Assembly: GCA_015180985.1 (NCBI GenBank)
Contig: CP054185.1
Location: 930,001-994,000, forward strand
Source of the DNA: Flammeovirgaceae bacterium
GTDB taxonomy: Bacteria; Bacteroidota; Bacteroidia; Cytophagales; Cyclobacteriaceae
Direction of reading: 5' to 3'
DNA length: 64,000 nucleotides
Made by a program: the position numbers and the translations under genes. This document shows, one piece after another, positions 24,954 through 33,797 of this stretch. The notes beneath the pieces were generated by a model, which was not told the DNA's origin, did not search any database, and saw nothing but the letters and a program-made list of their open reading frames with translations. The first letter of the stretch is position 1. Each line of letters opens with the position of its first letter.

Positions 24954-25241
24954 ATGGCAAAAGGCTGTGCTTCAGTTTTTCTGATCTTCTTGTTAATCAT
25001 CACGCTGCCCGTGTGGATTGGCGTTGGCGGAGTTCTGCTGGGTGTTTTCGGAGGTATTTTAGGCGCTGTTGTGGGTTTGGTAGCCGGCATTTTTACCGCC
25101 ATCATCGGTATTATCGGTAAAATTTTTGGCCTGGCTTTCAGCGGTGCATTTTACCCCATCAGCCTGAGCCCACTTGCGGTGGTGATGATAATCCTTGTTA
25201 TCATCCTGCTGATACGTTCTGGCAATAAAACGGTTAAGTAA
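24954..25241 (+). CDS. Small two-segment membrane protein
   Basis: A 95-residue, strongly hydrophobic protein. Residues 7-30 and 33-62 are Gly/Val/Ile-rich membrane segments with repeated small residues (GVGGVLLGVFGGILGAVVGLVAG), and a third segment (about 72-90) precedes the basic end RSGNKTVK. The pattern resembles small putative membrane proteins of Bacteroidota found beside stress genes; no function is known. It converges on the next gene with an 8-base overlap. Confidence 0.65.
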   Translation: MAKGCASVFLIFLLIITLPVWIGVGGVLLGVFGGILGAVVGLVAGIFTAIIGIIGKIFGLAFSGAFYPISLSPLAVVMIILVIILLIRSGNKTVK

Positions 25242-25620
25242 TCGGATGTTTATTATAAAGTGCCGGATTTAAAAAATATTTGCTGTACACCGGATACCGC
25301 TTTACGGCAATCAGGTTTGGTTTGTTGTTATCCGAGAATACAACACGGTAGTAAAACTCAAATCCTTTTTCAACCCGAATTTGCCGCTTAAGCATGTACC
25401 ATTCCTTGTTATGGGGGTTAAGTACTTTTACCTGGAGGGTGTATAAACCGGGTGTGCTGCGAATGCGCACAAAATTTTCCGGGTCTTTGTTGTACAACTT
25501 ACCGTTAACGAACACCTGAATGGAAGAAAATTTTTCGGCCTGAATGGCAATGGCCGATACGTAGGCTGAACAGGCAATACTGCCAAACACAAAAACACCA
25601 ACTGTTATCAACCGCTTCAT
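25234..25620 (-). CDS. Hypothetical exported protein
   Basis: A 128-residue protein if started at the ATG at 25620 (MKRLITVGVFVFGSIACSAYV), which gives a proper signal sequence; the open frame continues 9 codons further upstream. The mature part looks beta-rich (IQVFVNGKLYNKDPENFVRIRS, GLYTLQVKVLNPHNKEWYM), suggesting a small immunoglobulin-like or PEGA-like fold. No family recognised. It shares its 3' end with the small membrane protein gene and lies 51 bases after the stop of the upstream exported protein gene. Confidence 0.6.
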   Translation of the reverse strand: MKRLITVGVFVFGSIACSAYVSAIAIQAEKFSSIQVFVNGKLYNKDPENFVRIRSTPGLYTLQVKVLNPHNKEWYMLKRQIRVEKGFEFYYRVVFSDNNKPNLIAVKRYPVYSKYFLNPALYNKHPIT

Positions 25621-25671
25621 AAAATCAACTTTGATTGAAAAGTACAACCATCATGCCAACTGCAGCAACCT

Positions 25672-26646
25672 TTAATTTATTTTCATTTCGTTTCGCAATC
25701 CTTTAATAAAATTTTGCAGAGCCTGCTGCCAGGTGGTATCGGCATCCCATTTGGGACCAAGAAAAACATGGCCAAATTCAATATGCCGCACATAAAATTT
25801 GTGCACCTCCACATCGGCAGCAATGGTTTTTATTTGTTCCTGGCCGTTCGGATAGGTAACCGAAACCAAAGCGCTTTCGCCTTTGCTCATGTCATAACCA
25901 AGTAATTGTTTGGCGGCAGGACCCCGCGTGTGGATGTGCCTGAGCAGATATAAGGATCCTTGTTTGCGAAGTTCAGCCTCGGGCACGTTAGCCTCCACCA
26001 GTTTATATTTAAACGGATAGTTTTTCATGATTTCTTCCAACTCGCTGTCTATTTTTTCATCTCCGAATTTTTGTACCGCGAGGTTATCTACTTTTAAATC
26101 GTACGCAAAAAGTTCGTTGCGGTTGCCTGTGAACAACGGAATTGTCAAGTCAATTTCGGGAACTTCGTTAATAAGCAGGTTTTGTTTTCGCTTGCCGGCC
26201 AGTGCAGTGCGGTATAAAGTCATGAGTGCTTCGTCCAGCGTGCGGTCCTGTGTTTTCCATACAGAAGCGGGAATGGTAAGCGTGTTGTTCTCGGCAACAA
26301 CCAGCGGGACAATCATCAGTTCATAACCCGGGTTGTTTTTAAAAGCAAAAACCAGGTTTCCCACTTCGCGATTTTGCAGGTATTTTATAAATGCCTGGGT
26401 TATATCAGCCCCCGCAAAGAGTTTGTCAACCTGGGTGTAACCAACGGCATCAACACCGGTTTTTACCAAACCGGCATGAATGGTGTTAATTTCTTTTTCG
26501 GTAAATGTGTAATCGGTGAAAACAAAAACCCGTGTGCTCAGAATAGTTTCAGGTATGGGCCCGTTACCTGCCCGTTGCAAATCGGCAATACGTTGTCCGA
26601 AAACAAAGGATGGAATCAATATCAGAAAGCAGGCGAACAGGTTCAT
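25672..26646 (-). CDS. Hypothetical exported protein
   Basis: A 324-residue protein when started at the ATG at 26646, which begins a clean signal peptide (MNLFACFLILIPSFVFGQ). The longer open frame to 26718 would overlap the Rieske gene. The mature protein is mixed alpha/beta, without recognised catalytic motifs; a stretch RTLDEALMTLYRTALAGKRKQNLL and a C-terminal ALQNFIKGLRNEMK look helical. I do not recognise the family. It lies 40 bases downstream of the Rieske gene on the same strand and may be cotranscribed with it. Confidence 0.6.
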   Translation of the reverse strand: MNLFACFLILIPSFVFGQRIADLQRAGNGPIPETILSTRVFVFTDYTFTEKEINTIHAGLVKTGVDAVGYTQVDKLFAGADITQAFIKYLQNREVGNLVFAFKNNPGYELMIVPLVVAENNTLTIPASVWKTQDRTLDEALMTLYRTALAGKRKQNLLINEVPEIDLTIPLFTGNRNELFAYDLKVDNLAVQKFGDEKIDSELEEIMKNYPFKYKLVEANVPEAELRKQGSLYLLRHIHTRGPAAKQLLGYDMSKGESALVSVTYPNGQEQIKTIAADVEVHKFYVRHIEFGHVFLGPKWDADTTWQQALQNFIKGLRNEMKIN

Positions 26647-26686
26647 ATGAGCTGAACGGAAAAACCTTCTGGATATTTTTAATTTT

Positions 26687-27010
26687 TTAATAAATGCCCA
26701 CATAAAATCCGGTTGCATCTGCTTTAATCGGATAGGTGATTAAATCGGCCGAACGTGCTGCAAGTTCACGGCCGGTTTGCAAATCAAAACAGTAATTGTG
26801 CCACGGGCAAATAATTTCGCCCAGGTGGTTAACCATACCTTTGCTGAGCGATTCACCGTTATGGGTACACCTGTCCTGTACCGCAAAAAACCGCTTGTTG
26901 TGCTGAACAAGACAGATACGCTTACCATGAATAATCGCTAACTGCGGCTTGTCGGGCATTAACCGGTTGCATGCTTCCGTTTCATCAGCAAATAGTTTTA
27001 CCCATTCCAT
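26687..27010 (-). CDS. Rieske 2Fe-2S ferredoxin
   Basis: A 107-residue single-domain Rieske protein. Cluster ligands are C48-T-H50 and C68-P-W-H71 (CTHNGESLSKG and CPWHNYCFD), matching soluble Rieske ferredoxins of the NirD/BphF type and not membrane-bound cytochrome subunits. It should carry electrons in the cytoplasm for an oxygenase or reductase, but no such partner lies beside it. It is divergent from the M20 amidohydrolase gene, with a 56-base shared upstream region. Confidence 0.88.
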   Translation of the reverse strand: MEWVKLFADETEACNRLMPDKPQLAIIHGKRICLVQHNKRFFAVQDRCTHNGESLSKGMVNHLGEIICPWHNYCFDLQTGRELAARSADLITYPIKADATGFYVGIY

Positions 27011-27066
27011 AATACCCGTTGGCCGAAGATCAGGTTTTTTCTATCTTGTTTCAAATCAAAAATCCG

Positions 27067-28365
27067 ATGAAGAATATTATCGCACTTATACTCGTGTTTG
27101 CCAACCTGGTTGCAGCAGCACAGGTTAACCCGAAACTTCAGGCCAGCATTACCAAAGCAGCTTTGAACATTGAACCCAGGATGATTGACTGGCGCAGGAA
27201 TATTCATCAATACCCGGAACTTTCAAATCGTGAATTTAAAACTGCACAAAAGGTTGCTGAACACTTAAATCGGTTGGGGCTTGAAGTGCGAACAGGTATT
27301 GCCCATACCGGTGTTGTCGGCATACTTAAAGGAGCAAAGCCCGGCCCGGTAATTGCCTTGCGGGCTGATATGGATGCGTTGCCCGTAACAGAGCGCAACA
27401 GGTTGCCATTTGCTTCACGCGAGCGTGTTGTATTTAACGGCCAGGAAACAGGCGTGATGCATGCCTGCGGGCATGATACGCACGTGGCTATTCTGATGGC
27501 CACGGCTGAAGTGCTGGCCCAACACAAAAATGAGTTGAAAGGTACTGTTGTTTTTATTTTTCAACCTGCTGAAGAAGGGGCCCCTGCCGGTGAAGAAGGC
27601 GGTGCTGACCTGATGGTAAAGCAGGGTGTTCTGGATAATCCGAAAGCTGACGTCATTTTCGGATTGCACATCAGTTCCGGAACGCCAATAGGCGAGCTTA
27701 CCTACCGGCCCGGTGGATTACTGGCCGCTGCCGATAATTTTTCAATTCGGGTGAAAGGCAGGCAATCGCATGGCTCAACCCCCTGGATGGGCGTGGACCC
27801 GATAGTCATTTCATCGCAGATTGTGCTGGGGCTGCAAACCATTATCAGCCGACAAACAGAACTAACGCAGGAGGCTGCCGTCATAACGGTTGGCCGTTTT
27901 CATTCGGGCATTCGTGAGAACATCATCCCCGAAGAAGCATTTCTTGCCGGTACCATCCGCACGCTTGATACAGCCATGCAGAACCTGATCCACAAGAAAA
28001 TTATTCATACAGCAACCGCGATTGCCGAAAGCGGAGGCGCAACTGCCGAAGTTAAAATTCAGCGTGGCACACCGGTAACTTTTAATGATCCGGAACTTAC
28101 CCGCAAAATAGGGCCCAGTTTACAGAAGGCAGCCGGTGTTGAAAAAACTTTTGAAATAAAAGCCATAACAGGGGCCGAGGACTTTGCTTTTTATCAGAAA
28201 AGGATACCCGGCTTTTTCTTTTTTGTAGGAGGCATGCCGCCCGATCAGGATCCGGCTACCGTGCCCGCACACCATACACCCGATTTTATGATTGATGAAC
28301 GCGGCCTGCTAACCGGCCTGAAGGCCATGCTGCAGGTAACACTGGATTATATGTTTATGAAGTAA
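27067..28365 (+). CDS. Exported M20D amidohydrolase (hippurate/IAA-amino acid hydrolase family)
   Basis: A 432-residue metallohydrolase when started at the ATG at 27067, which gives a signal peptide ending VAAAQ; an upstream TTG at 27019 adds 16 residues with no signal character. Motifs of the M20D group are present: ALRADMDALPV, the ligand cysteine and histidine in MHACGHDTH, and the glutamates in FQPAEEGAPAGEEGG. HIS(S)GTPIGE and GAEDFAFYQKRIPGFFF follow. The family removes amino acids from N-acyl conjugates. It is a second exported M20 enzyme in the window; the other (4420-5865) belongs to a different branch. Confidence 0.88.
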   Translation: MKNIIALILVFANLVAAAQVNPKLQASITKAALNIEPRMIDWRRNIHQYPELSNREFKTAQKVAEHLNRLGLEVRTGIAHTGVVGILKGAKPGPVIALRADMDALPVTERNRLPFASRERVVFNGQETGVMHACGHDTHVAILMATAEVLAQHKNELKGTVVFIFQPAEEGAPAGEEGGADLMVKQGVLDNPKADVIFGLHISSGTPIGELTYRPGGLLAAADNFSIRVKGRQSHGSTPWMGVDPIVISSQIVLGLQTIISRQTELTQEAAVITVGRFHSGIRENIIPEEAFLAGTIRTLDTAMQNLIHKKIIHTATAIAESGGATAEVKIQRGTPVTFNDPELTRKIGPSLQKAAGVEKTFEIKAITGAEDFAFYQKRIPGFFFFVGGMPPDQDPATVPAHHTPDFMIDERGLLTGLKAMLQVTLDYMFMK

Positions 28366-28426
28366 GCTTCAATAGCATCGTTTCGTTACACATACCGCTC
28401 AACGTTGGAATTCACCAATGGTTAGA

Positions 28427-28455
28427 TTGCCGTAGCAATACCTCCTCTATTTTTG
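28427..28455 (+). promoter_or_regulatory. Bacteroidota-type promoter for the S9 peptidase gene
   Basis: A -7 element TATTTTTG (28448-28455) matches TAnnTTTG exactly. TTG (28427-28429) lies 18 bases upstream, in the right place for the -33 element. The start codon is 28 bases downstream. Confidence 0.6.
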
Positions 28456-28483
28456 CATCCTTGCAATCCGAAAACCTGTCGCC

Positions 28484-30667
28484 ATGAAAAGACTCTCATT
28501 AATCATTCTCCTGTTTCCGTTTCTGCTCTTCGGGCAGACCAAAAAGCCCGTTGTTGCTTCTGATTTGATGAAGATAGCCACGGCCAACCAGATTGACATT
28601 TCGCCCGATGGCAGCAAAGCGATTATGGTGGTTACACGCAAAGCCGTAAAGAACGATAACGATTATTACTACACCCGCCATTTATACCTTGCCGATCTTA
28701 CCGGCAAGCAGGAGGTGAGGCAGTTGACATTTGGCGATAAGAGCGACAGCCAGCCGGTGTTTTCGCCCGATGGTAAGCAGATTGCTTTTGTACGCACTGA
28801 TGGCGAAAAATCGCAGGTGTGGATATTGCCGCTAACCGGGGGAGAGGCTTACGCAATAACCAAAGCTGAACATGGTGCATCCAGTCCCATGTGGTCGCCT
28901 GACGGAAAAAAAATCATGTTCACTTCGTCCATCCCGGCTTATGCCATAGATGGTACCGTTACCTGGAAGGATGAGCGACCAGGCCGTACACCAGGCGATG
29001 AGCCAAATTTGAAAAACCTGAAGCCTGAAGAGCGCAAGAAGATCAAAAACAGTCCGGACGGAACCCTGGAAGAAGTGCGGGCCTGGCTTGCCAAAAATGC
29101 CAGCGAGAGCAACCCAAAAGTAATTACCCGACAGGACTTTCTGGGCGAATTAACCCTTCAACCACTGCGGAATTTCACACACCTGTTTATACAAGAAGCA
29201 ACGGCCGATGCCAAAGCGAACCAACTAACAACCGGCTATCAGAATTTTCAATCGCCAGCGTGGTCGCCCGATGGGAAGACCATCATCTGTCGTTCGAGGA
29301 TCTTTACTGTTGATCCGGATCGCGAACCAGATGGCGATTTGTGGGTGATAGACGTTGAAGCTAAAAAGGCAGCCGAATTTTTACGATGGGAGAACTATTC
29401 GCTCAATAATCCTGAGTTTTCCCCTGACGGAACACAGGTAGTTTTTAACGCATCCAATACGCAAAACCGCCATGCCATGCAATCGCAACTGGCAGTGGTG
29501 CCTGCTGCCGGTGGCAAACCCACATTATTAACGGCAACATTGGATCGCGATGCCGGTTCAGCTCGCTGGTCATTCGACAGTAAAACAATTTACTTCACGG
29601 CACAAACCGAAGGCGATATTGTACTGTATTCTGTTCCTGCCAAAGGAGGCCCGGCAACCAAAATAATCGGCAACGACAGCGGTGTAAATGATTATGACAT
29701 AGTTGGTGATAAACTTGTGTACGCATTAACCGAAACAAAAAATCCGTGGGAGGTTTACCTGTACAACCTCAAAGACAAAAGCAACAAACAACTTACCCGG
29801 TTAAACGAAGAGTGGCTGAGAGACAAACATATTGTTTATCCGAAGGAGTACTGGTTTACCCGACCTGACGGAACCAAAATTCAGTATTGGGTAATGGAGC
29901 CTGCCGGGAGAAAAGAAGGATTAAAATATCCCACTATACTTAATATCCACGGAGGACCTGCCGCCATGTGGGGCCCTGGTATTTTTTCGATGTGGCATGA
30001 ATACCAATTGGAAAATAGCTGGGGTTATGGTGTAGTGTATTGTAATCCTAGAGGCAGCGGTGGGTATGGCGATAAATTTAAAAAAGCAAACTACCGGGAT
30101 TGGGGAACCGGCCCCGCTGGCGATATTCTTGCATCGCTGGAAGAAGCCATGAAAAGCCACGCATGGATTGATAAGGATAATCTGTTTGTGGAAGGCGGAA
30201 GTTATGCCGGCTACATGGTGGCCTGGATAATCGGGCATGATAACCGGTTTAAAGCAGCCAATGCCCAGCGTGGCGTTTACGAACTTACCACCTTTATGGG
30301 CGAGGGCAACGCCTGGCGGCTCATTCCAACAGCATTCGGATACCCGTGGGAGAATGGTGTAAAGGAAATTCTGGATGCAAACTCACCCATGAGTTATGTT
30401 GATAAGATAAATACACCCTTATTGATCATCCATGGTGATCAGGATTTACGCACCGGGGTGTCGCAATCGGAAATGTTGTACAAGAGTTTGAAGATACTGA
30501 ACAAACCCGTTGAATATATCCGCTACCCGAAAGAAGGGCACGAACTTACCCGCAGCGGCAATCCGGGAAGGATGATGGATCATTTGCTGCGCGTGATTGA
30601 ATTTTTCGAAAGGTATGCGCGTCATCCGGAGCCACCAATAGCTGTTCAGTCCTCGTCAGGTCAATGA
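28484..30667 (+). CDS. Exported S9 family serine peptidase
   Basis: A 727-residue protein with a signal peptide (residues 1-17, ending LFGQ). The N-terminal propeller (about 25-455) has repeated DGS/SPDGK units (ISPDGSKAIMV, SPDGKQIAFV, SPDGKKIMF, SPDGKTIICR). The alpha/beta hydrolase domain has Ser573 in GGSYAGYM, Asp654 in HGDQDLRTG and His686 in EGHELTR. It resembles bacterial acylaminoacyl-/dipeptidyl-peptidase relatives acting on short peptides outside the cytoplasm. The charged, Ser-rich C-terminal tail after residue 715 is dispensable-looking. It overlaps the convergent methyltransferase gene by 7 bases. Confidence 0.9.
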   Translation: MKRLSLIILLFPFLLFGQTKKPVVASDLMKIATANQIDISPDGSKAIMVVTRKAVKNDNDYYYTRHLYLADLTGKQEVRQLTFGDKSDSQPVFSPDGKQIAFVRTDGEKSQVWILPLTGGEAYAITKAEHGASSPMWSPDGKKIMFTSSIPAYAIDGTVTWKDERPGRTPGDEPNLKNLKPEERKKIKNSPDGTLEEVRAWLAKNASESNPKVITRQDFLGELTLQPLRNFTHLFIQEATADAKANQLTTGYQNFQSPAWSPDGKTIICRSRIFTVDPDREPDGDLWVIDVEAKKAAEFLRWENYSLNNPEFSPDGTQVVFNASNTQNRHAMQSQLAVVPAAGGKPTLLTATLDRDAGSARWSFDSKTIYFTAQTEGDIVLYSVPAKGGPATKIIGNDSGVNDYDIVGDKLVYALTETKNPWEVYLYNLKDKSNKQLTRLNEEWLRDKHIVYPKEYWFTRPDGTKIQYWVMEPAGRKEGLKYPTILNIHGGPAAMWGPGIFSMWHEYQLENSWGYGVVYCNPRGSGGYGDKFKKANYRDWGTGPAGDILASLEEAMKSHAWIDKDNLFVEGGSYAGYMVAWIIGHDNRFKAANAQRGVYELTTFMGEGNAWRLIPTAFGYPWENGVKEILDANSPMSYVDKINTPLLIIHGDQDLRTGVSQSEMLYKSLKILNKPVEYIRYPKEGHELTRSGNPGRMMDHLLRVIEFFERYARHPEPPIAVQSSSGQ

Positions 30668-31863
30668 ACGTACAACACCAGTCCTTTCAAATATTCACCT
30701 TCGGGATGGTAGATGGACACCGGGTGATCGGCAGGTTGGCCCAAGCGGTGCAGCACGTTTATTTCCCTGCCGGCATTCAGCGCGGCTGATACTACGGTAT
30801 CATAAAACAACTGCCTGTCTACAACCTGTGAACAGGAAAAGGTAAAAATTATGCCACCGGGATTAATTTTTTTCATTGCAATTGTGTTTAATCGCTGATA
30901 CCCCTTCATGGCCTGGTGGCGTGCATCGCGGTGTTTGGCAAAAGCCGGAGGATCAAGAATAATAAGGTCATAGGCTTCGGTGCACCGTTCCATGTACTCA
31001 AATGAATCGGCTGTAAAGCAGGCATGTTCAGTTGAACTAAACCCATTCAGTTCAATATTCTGGCGGGTGGCTTCAATGGCTTTCTCTGACACATCAACCG
31101 AATGAACAAGTTTTGCTCCGCCTGTTAGCGCATACACCGAAAAGCCTCCGGTGTAGCAAAAGGTATTCAGTACGGTTTTGTTTTTAGCGTAACTGCCAAG
31201 AAGGCTGCGGTTATCGCGCTGGTCCAGAAAGAACCCGGTTTTTTGTCCACCTTCCCAATCCACATAAAAACGATTTCCGTTTTCGCTGATGAGGTGGGGT
31301 ACTGCCCCCATGCCATGTATGTATTCGTCTTCCGCGGTAGTACGAAACCGTGCAGGCAGGGTTGACCTGCTTTTATAATACACTGCCTTTAGTTTTTCTT
31401 GTAGCACGCTCTGCAATGCATCAGCAATTGCTTTTCTATCAATATGCATTCCTGCTGAGTGGGCCTGCATAACGGCCACTCCATTATAGTAATCAATAAT
31501 CAATCCCGGCAAACCGTCACCTTCGGCATGGATTAAACGGAAAGCATTGGTTAACTCAATCGGTAACCCGGCAGCCAATCGTAAAGCAACCGCAGTCTCA
31601 ATCTTGGTTGTCCAAAAGTTTTCAGCGGGTAAAGTTGAATTAAAGCTCAGCATCCTGACCGTAATGCTGCCTTTTTGATAATGACCAAATCCAATGGTTT
31701 TATTCCTGGCGTCAGCTACCTCCACCCATTCGCCATCTGCCGGATTACCTTCGGTAGAGTGGATGGCCCCCGAAAATACCCACGGATGAAATCGCTTGAG
31801 GGATTGTTCTTTACCGGGCTTCAGGCGCAACTTGCCGCTTATCATCATGGATTGCATAATCAA
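30661..31863 (-). CDS. 23S rRNA (cytosine-C5)-methyltransferase, RlmI family
   Basis: A 400-residue SAM-dependent methyltransferase. The first 80 residues form a PUA-like RNA-binding domain (RLKPGKEQSLKRFHPWVFSGAI). A linker domain and the catalytic Rossmann domain follow: FCYTGGFSVYAL, SVDVSEKAIE, LIILDPPAFAKH and FTFSCSQ carrying a cysteine. This is the RlmI/RlmK-L architecture, which methylates cytosine in 23S rRNA; equivalence to E. coli RlmI C1962 is inferred, so I give no symbol. The start may be the ATG at 31863 or 15 bases further in. It converges on the S9 peptidase with a 7-base overlap. Confidence 0.85.
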   Translation of the reverse strand: MIMQSMMISGKLRLKPGKEQSLKRFHPWVFSGAIHSTEGNPADGEWVEVADARNKTIGFGHYQKGSITVRMLSFNSTLPAENFWTTKIETAVALRLAAGLPIELTNAFRLIHAEGDGLPGLIIDYYNGVAVMQAHSAGMHIDRKAIADALQSVLQEKLKAVYYKSRSTLPARFRTTAEDEYIHGMGAVPHLISENGNRFYVDWEGGQKTGFFLDQRDNRSLLGSYAKNKTVLNTFCYTGGFSVYALTGGAKLVHSVDVSEKAIEATRQNIELNGFSSTEHACFTADSFEYMERCTEAYDLIILDPPAFAKHRDARHQAMKGYQRLNTIAMKKINPGGIIFTFSCSQVVDRQLFYDTVVSAALNAGREINVLHRLGQPADHPVSIYHPEGEYLKGLVLYVH

Positions 31864-32066
31864 GGAAACAAAGGTATTTTTTGCGAACTATACTATGCCT
31901 ATTTCCGTATTAGGTTTTACCAGAAGGCAAGCAGGCGTTGTACAGACTTGACGGTGAGAACAGACGTAAAAAACCTGACAAAATTTCGCAAAAACACTGA
32001 AAATCAGTCAATTTTAACCGATTTGCCTGCTTTTTGCTTTCGTGATAATCCACAAAAAAATTCTGA

Positions 32067-33542
32067 ATGGTTATGAAACGATTTAGTGCATTATTGGCAG
32101 CTGCAATACTTGGAAGCCTGTTAACCCTTGGTGCTTACCAGTATTTTTTTAAGCCTGAGCAACCGGTTACGGTGCAATATGTATCAGGCACCCCTATATC
32201 CAGGATTGCATTAACAAAAGATGAAAGCGGTAATACAGTGCCACTGGATTTTACAGCAGTTGCAGAAAAAGTTACTCCTGCGGTGGTGCATATTAAGAGC
32301 ACGCAAAAGAGCAAAACAACACAACCCCAATATGTGGATCCGTTCCGCGATTTCTTCGGTCCCCGCAACTTTGGCCCCAGCCAGAGTTCAGGGTCAGGCG
32401 TTATTATTAATGCTAACGGATATATTGTTACCAACAACCATGTGGTGCAGGATGCTGATGTGGTTGAAGTAACCTTGTTCGATAACCGTACCTTCAAGGC
32501 TGAGGTTATTGGCACCGACCCTGATACCGACCTGGCTGTTGTAAAAATCAATCAAAGCAATTTGCCATTCCTTTCGTTTGTTGATTCCGATCAATCAAAA
32601 GTTGGCGAGTGGGTACTGGCGGTAGGAAATCCGTTTAACCTGAACTCAACCGTTACAGCTGGCATCATCAGTGCGAAGGGAAGGAACATTGATATCATAA
32701 ACCGGAATAATGGTGAAGGCAATACAGCAATTGAATCCTTCATCCAAACCGATGCCGCCATTAACCCCGGTAACAGCGGAGGCGCATTGGTTAACCTGGG
32801 TGGCGGATTGCTGGGTATTAACACCGCTATTGCAAGCCCTACGGGTGCTTATTCAGGTTACGGATTTGCTGTGCCTTCCAATATTGTAAGTAAAATTGTT
32901 GAAGACCTCATCAAGTACGGTACAGTACAACGCGGTTGGCTGGGAGTAACCATTACCAGTGTGAACAGCCAACTGGTAAAAGAACATGAGTTGGAAGTAA
33001 CCGAGGGCGCTCTTATAACCGGGTTTGCCGAAAAGAGTTCCGCTAAGGATGCAGGCCTGAAAGAACAGGATGTTGTAGTGAAGATTGATAACACGCCAAT
33101 AAAAACCAGTGCAGCGCTGATTGAAATGGTGGGCCGTCATCGCCCGGGCGATAAGCTGATGATTACCGTAAACCGTAAAGGAAAAGAAGTGACTGTGCCC
33201 GTTGTATTGAAAAACCGCGATGGCGAAGTTTCGGTGATAAAACCTGAAGATAAACCGGTGTATGCAACACTGGGTGTAACACTGGAAGACCTGGATGCAA
33301 AAACGCTGAAGCAGCTCGATTTAACGAATGGCGTTCGCATCAAAGCACTTGGCAACGGCAAACTTTCAAAGTATACTGATATCCGCGAAGGGTTTATCAT
33401 CACTAAGGTTAATGATGAGCCAGTAAAATCGGTTAAAGAATTCAACGAGATCATTAAAAAGAAAAAGGCAGGCGAATTGGTTATCCTTACCGGAACCTAC
33501 GAAGATTTTCCACGGGAGTTCAATTACGCCTTCAGAATGTAA
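32067..33542 (+). CDS. Do/DegP family periplasmic serine protease
   Basis: A 491-residue HtrA-type protease with an N-terminal signal anchor (residues 3-25). The chymotrypsin-like domain holds the triad His125 (NNHVV), Asp155 (DTDLAVV) and Ser237 (GNSGGAL). Two PDZ domains follow (about 290-370 and 390-485). It is expected to degrade or refold damaged periplasmic and outer membrane proteins. The region upstream (31864-32066, about 200 bases) is AT-rich and must hold its promoter; I see no certain element there. ATG codons at 32067 and 32073 are both possible starts. It is followed by a small YodC-like gene and ispH. Confidence 0.93.
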   Translation: MVMKRFSALLAAAILGSLLTLGAYQYFFKPEQPVTVQYVSGTPISRIALTKDESGNTVPLDFTAVAEKVTPAVVHIKSTQKSKTTQPQYVDPFRDFFGPRNFGPSQSSGSGVIINANGYIVTNNHVVQDADVVEVTLFDNRTFKAEVIGTDPDTDLAVVKINQSNLPFLSFVDSDQSKVGEWVLAVGNPFNLNSTVTAGIISAKGRNIDIINRNNGEGNTAIESFIQTDAAINPGNSGGALVNLGGGLLGINTAIASPTGAYSGYGFAVPSNIVSKIVEDLIKYGTVQRGWLGVTITSVNSQLVKEHELEVTEGALITGFAEKSSAKDAGLKEQDVVVKIDNTPIKTSAALIEMVGRHRPGDKLMITVNRKGKEVTVPVVLKNRDGEVSVIKPEDKPVYATLGVTLEDLDAKTLKQLDLTNGVRIKALGNGKLSKYTDIREGFIITKVNDEPVKSVKEFNEIIKKKKAGELVILTGTYEDFPREFNYAFRM

Positions 33543-33560
33543 GACTAAAACCGGATGTTC

Positions 33561-33734
33561 ATGAGGAAACTGTTTAGAAAAGGTGAGCGTGTACGCAGCA
33601 AGATTGACGGCAAGGTGATGGAGGTTTTGCGTTACCTGAAAAACAACCTGGTAGAGGTAATGACCTTCGATCCGCAATCGAAAGAAGTACGAACAAAACA
33701 GGTGCGTGAAGATAAATTATCGAAAGCCGCCTGA
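33561..33734 (+). CDS. Small YodC/DUF2158-like protein
   Basis: A 57-residue basic protein, MRKLFRKGERVRSKIDGKVMEVLRY to TKQVREDKLSKAA. The start resembles the DUF2158/YodC family, whose short beta domains begin with a (F/K)KxGDxVxLKSGGPxM-type segment; here GERVRSKIDGKVMEV takes that place. The codon pattern and charge distribution look genuine. It could also start two codons earlier at 33555. The gene lies 18 bases after the protease gene. Its TGA is followed in the same frame, without another stop, by the ispH coding region. Function unknown. Confidence 0.65.
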   Translation: MRKLFRKGERVRSKIDGKVMEVLRYLKNNLVEVMTFDPQSKEVRTKQVREDKLSKAA

Positions 33735-33763
33735 AAGAACCGGCAGCAGAGTAAACTTATTGG

Positions 33764-33771
33764 TACTTTTG
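33764..33771 (+). promoter_or_regulatory. Candidate -7 promoter element for ispH
   Basis: TACTTTTG matches the Bacteroidota -7 consensus TAnnTTTG exactly. No clear -33 TTTG is seen 17-21 bases upstream. If used, transcription would begin about 33778, just before the proposed ATC start of ispH at 33798. Confidence 0.45.
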
Positions 33772-33797
33772 CTGTTACAGAGGTAAAAACAGCGGCC

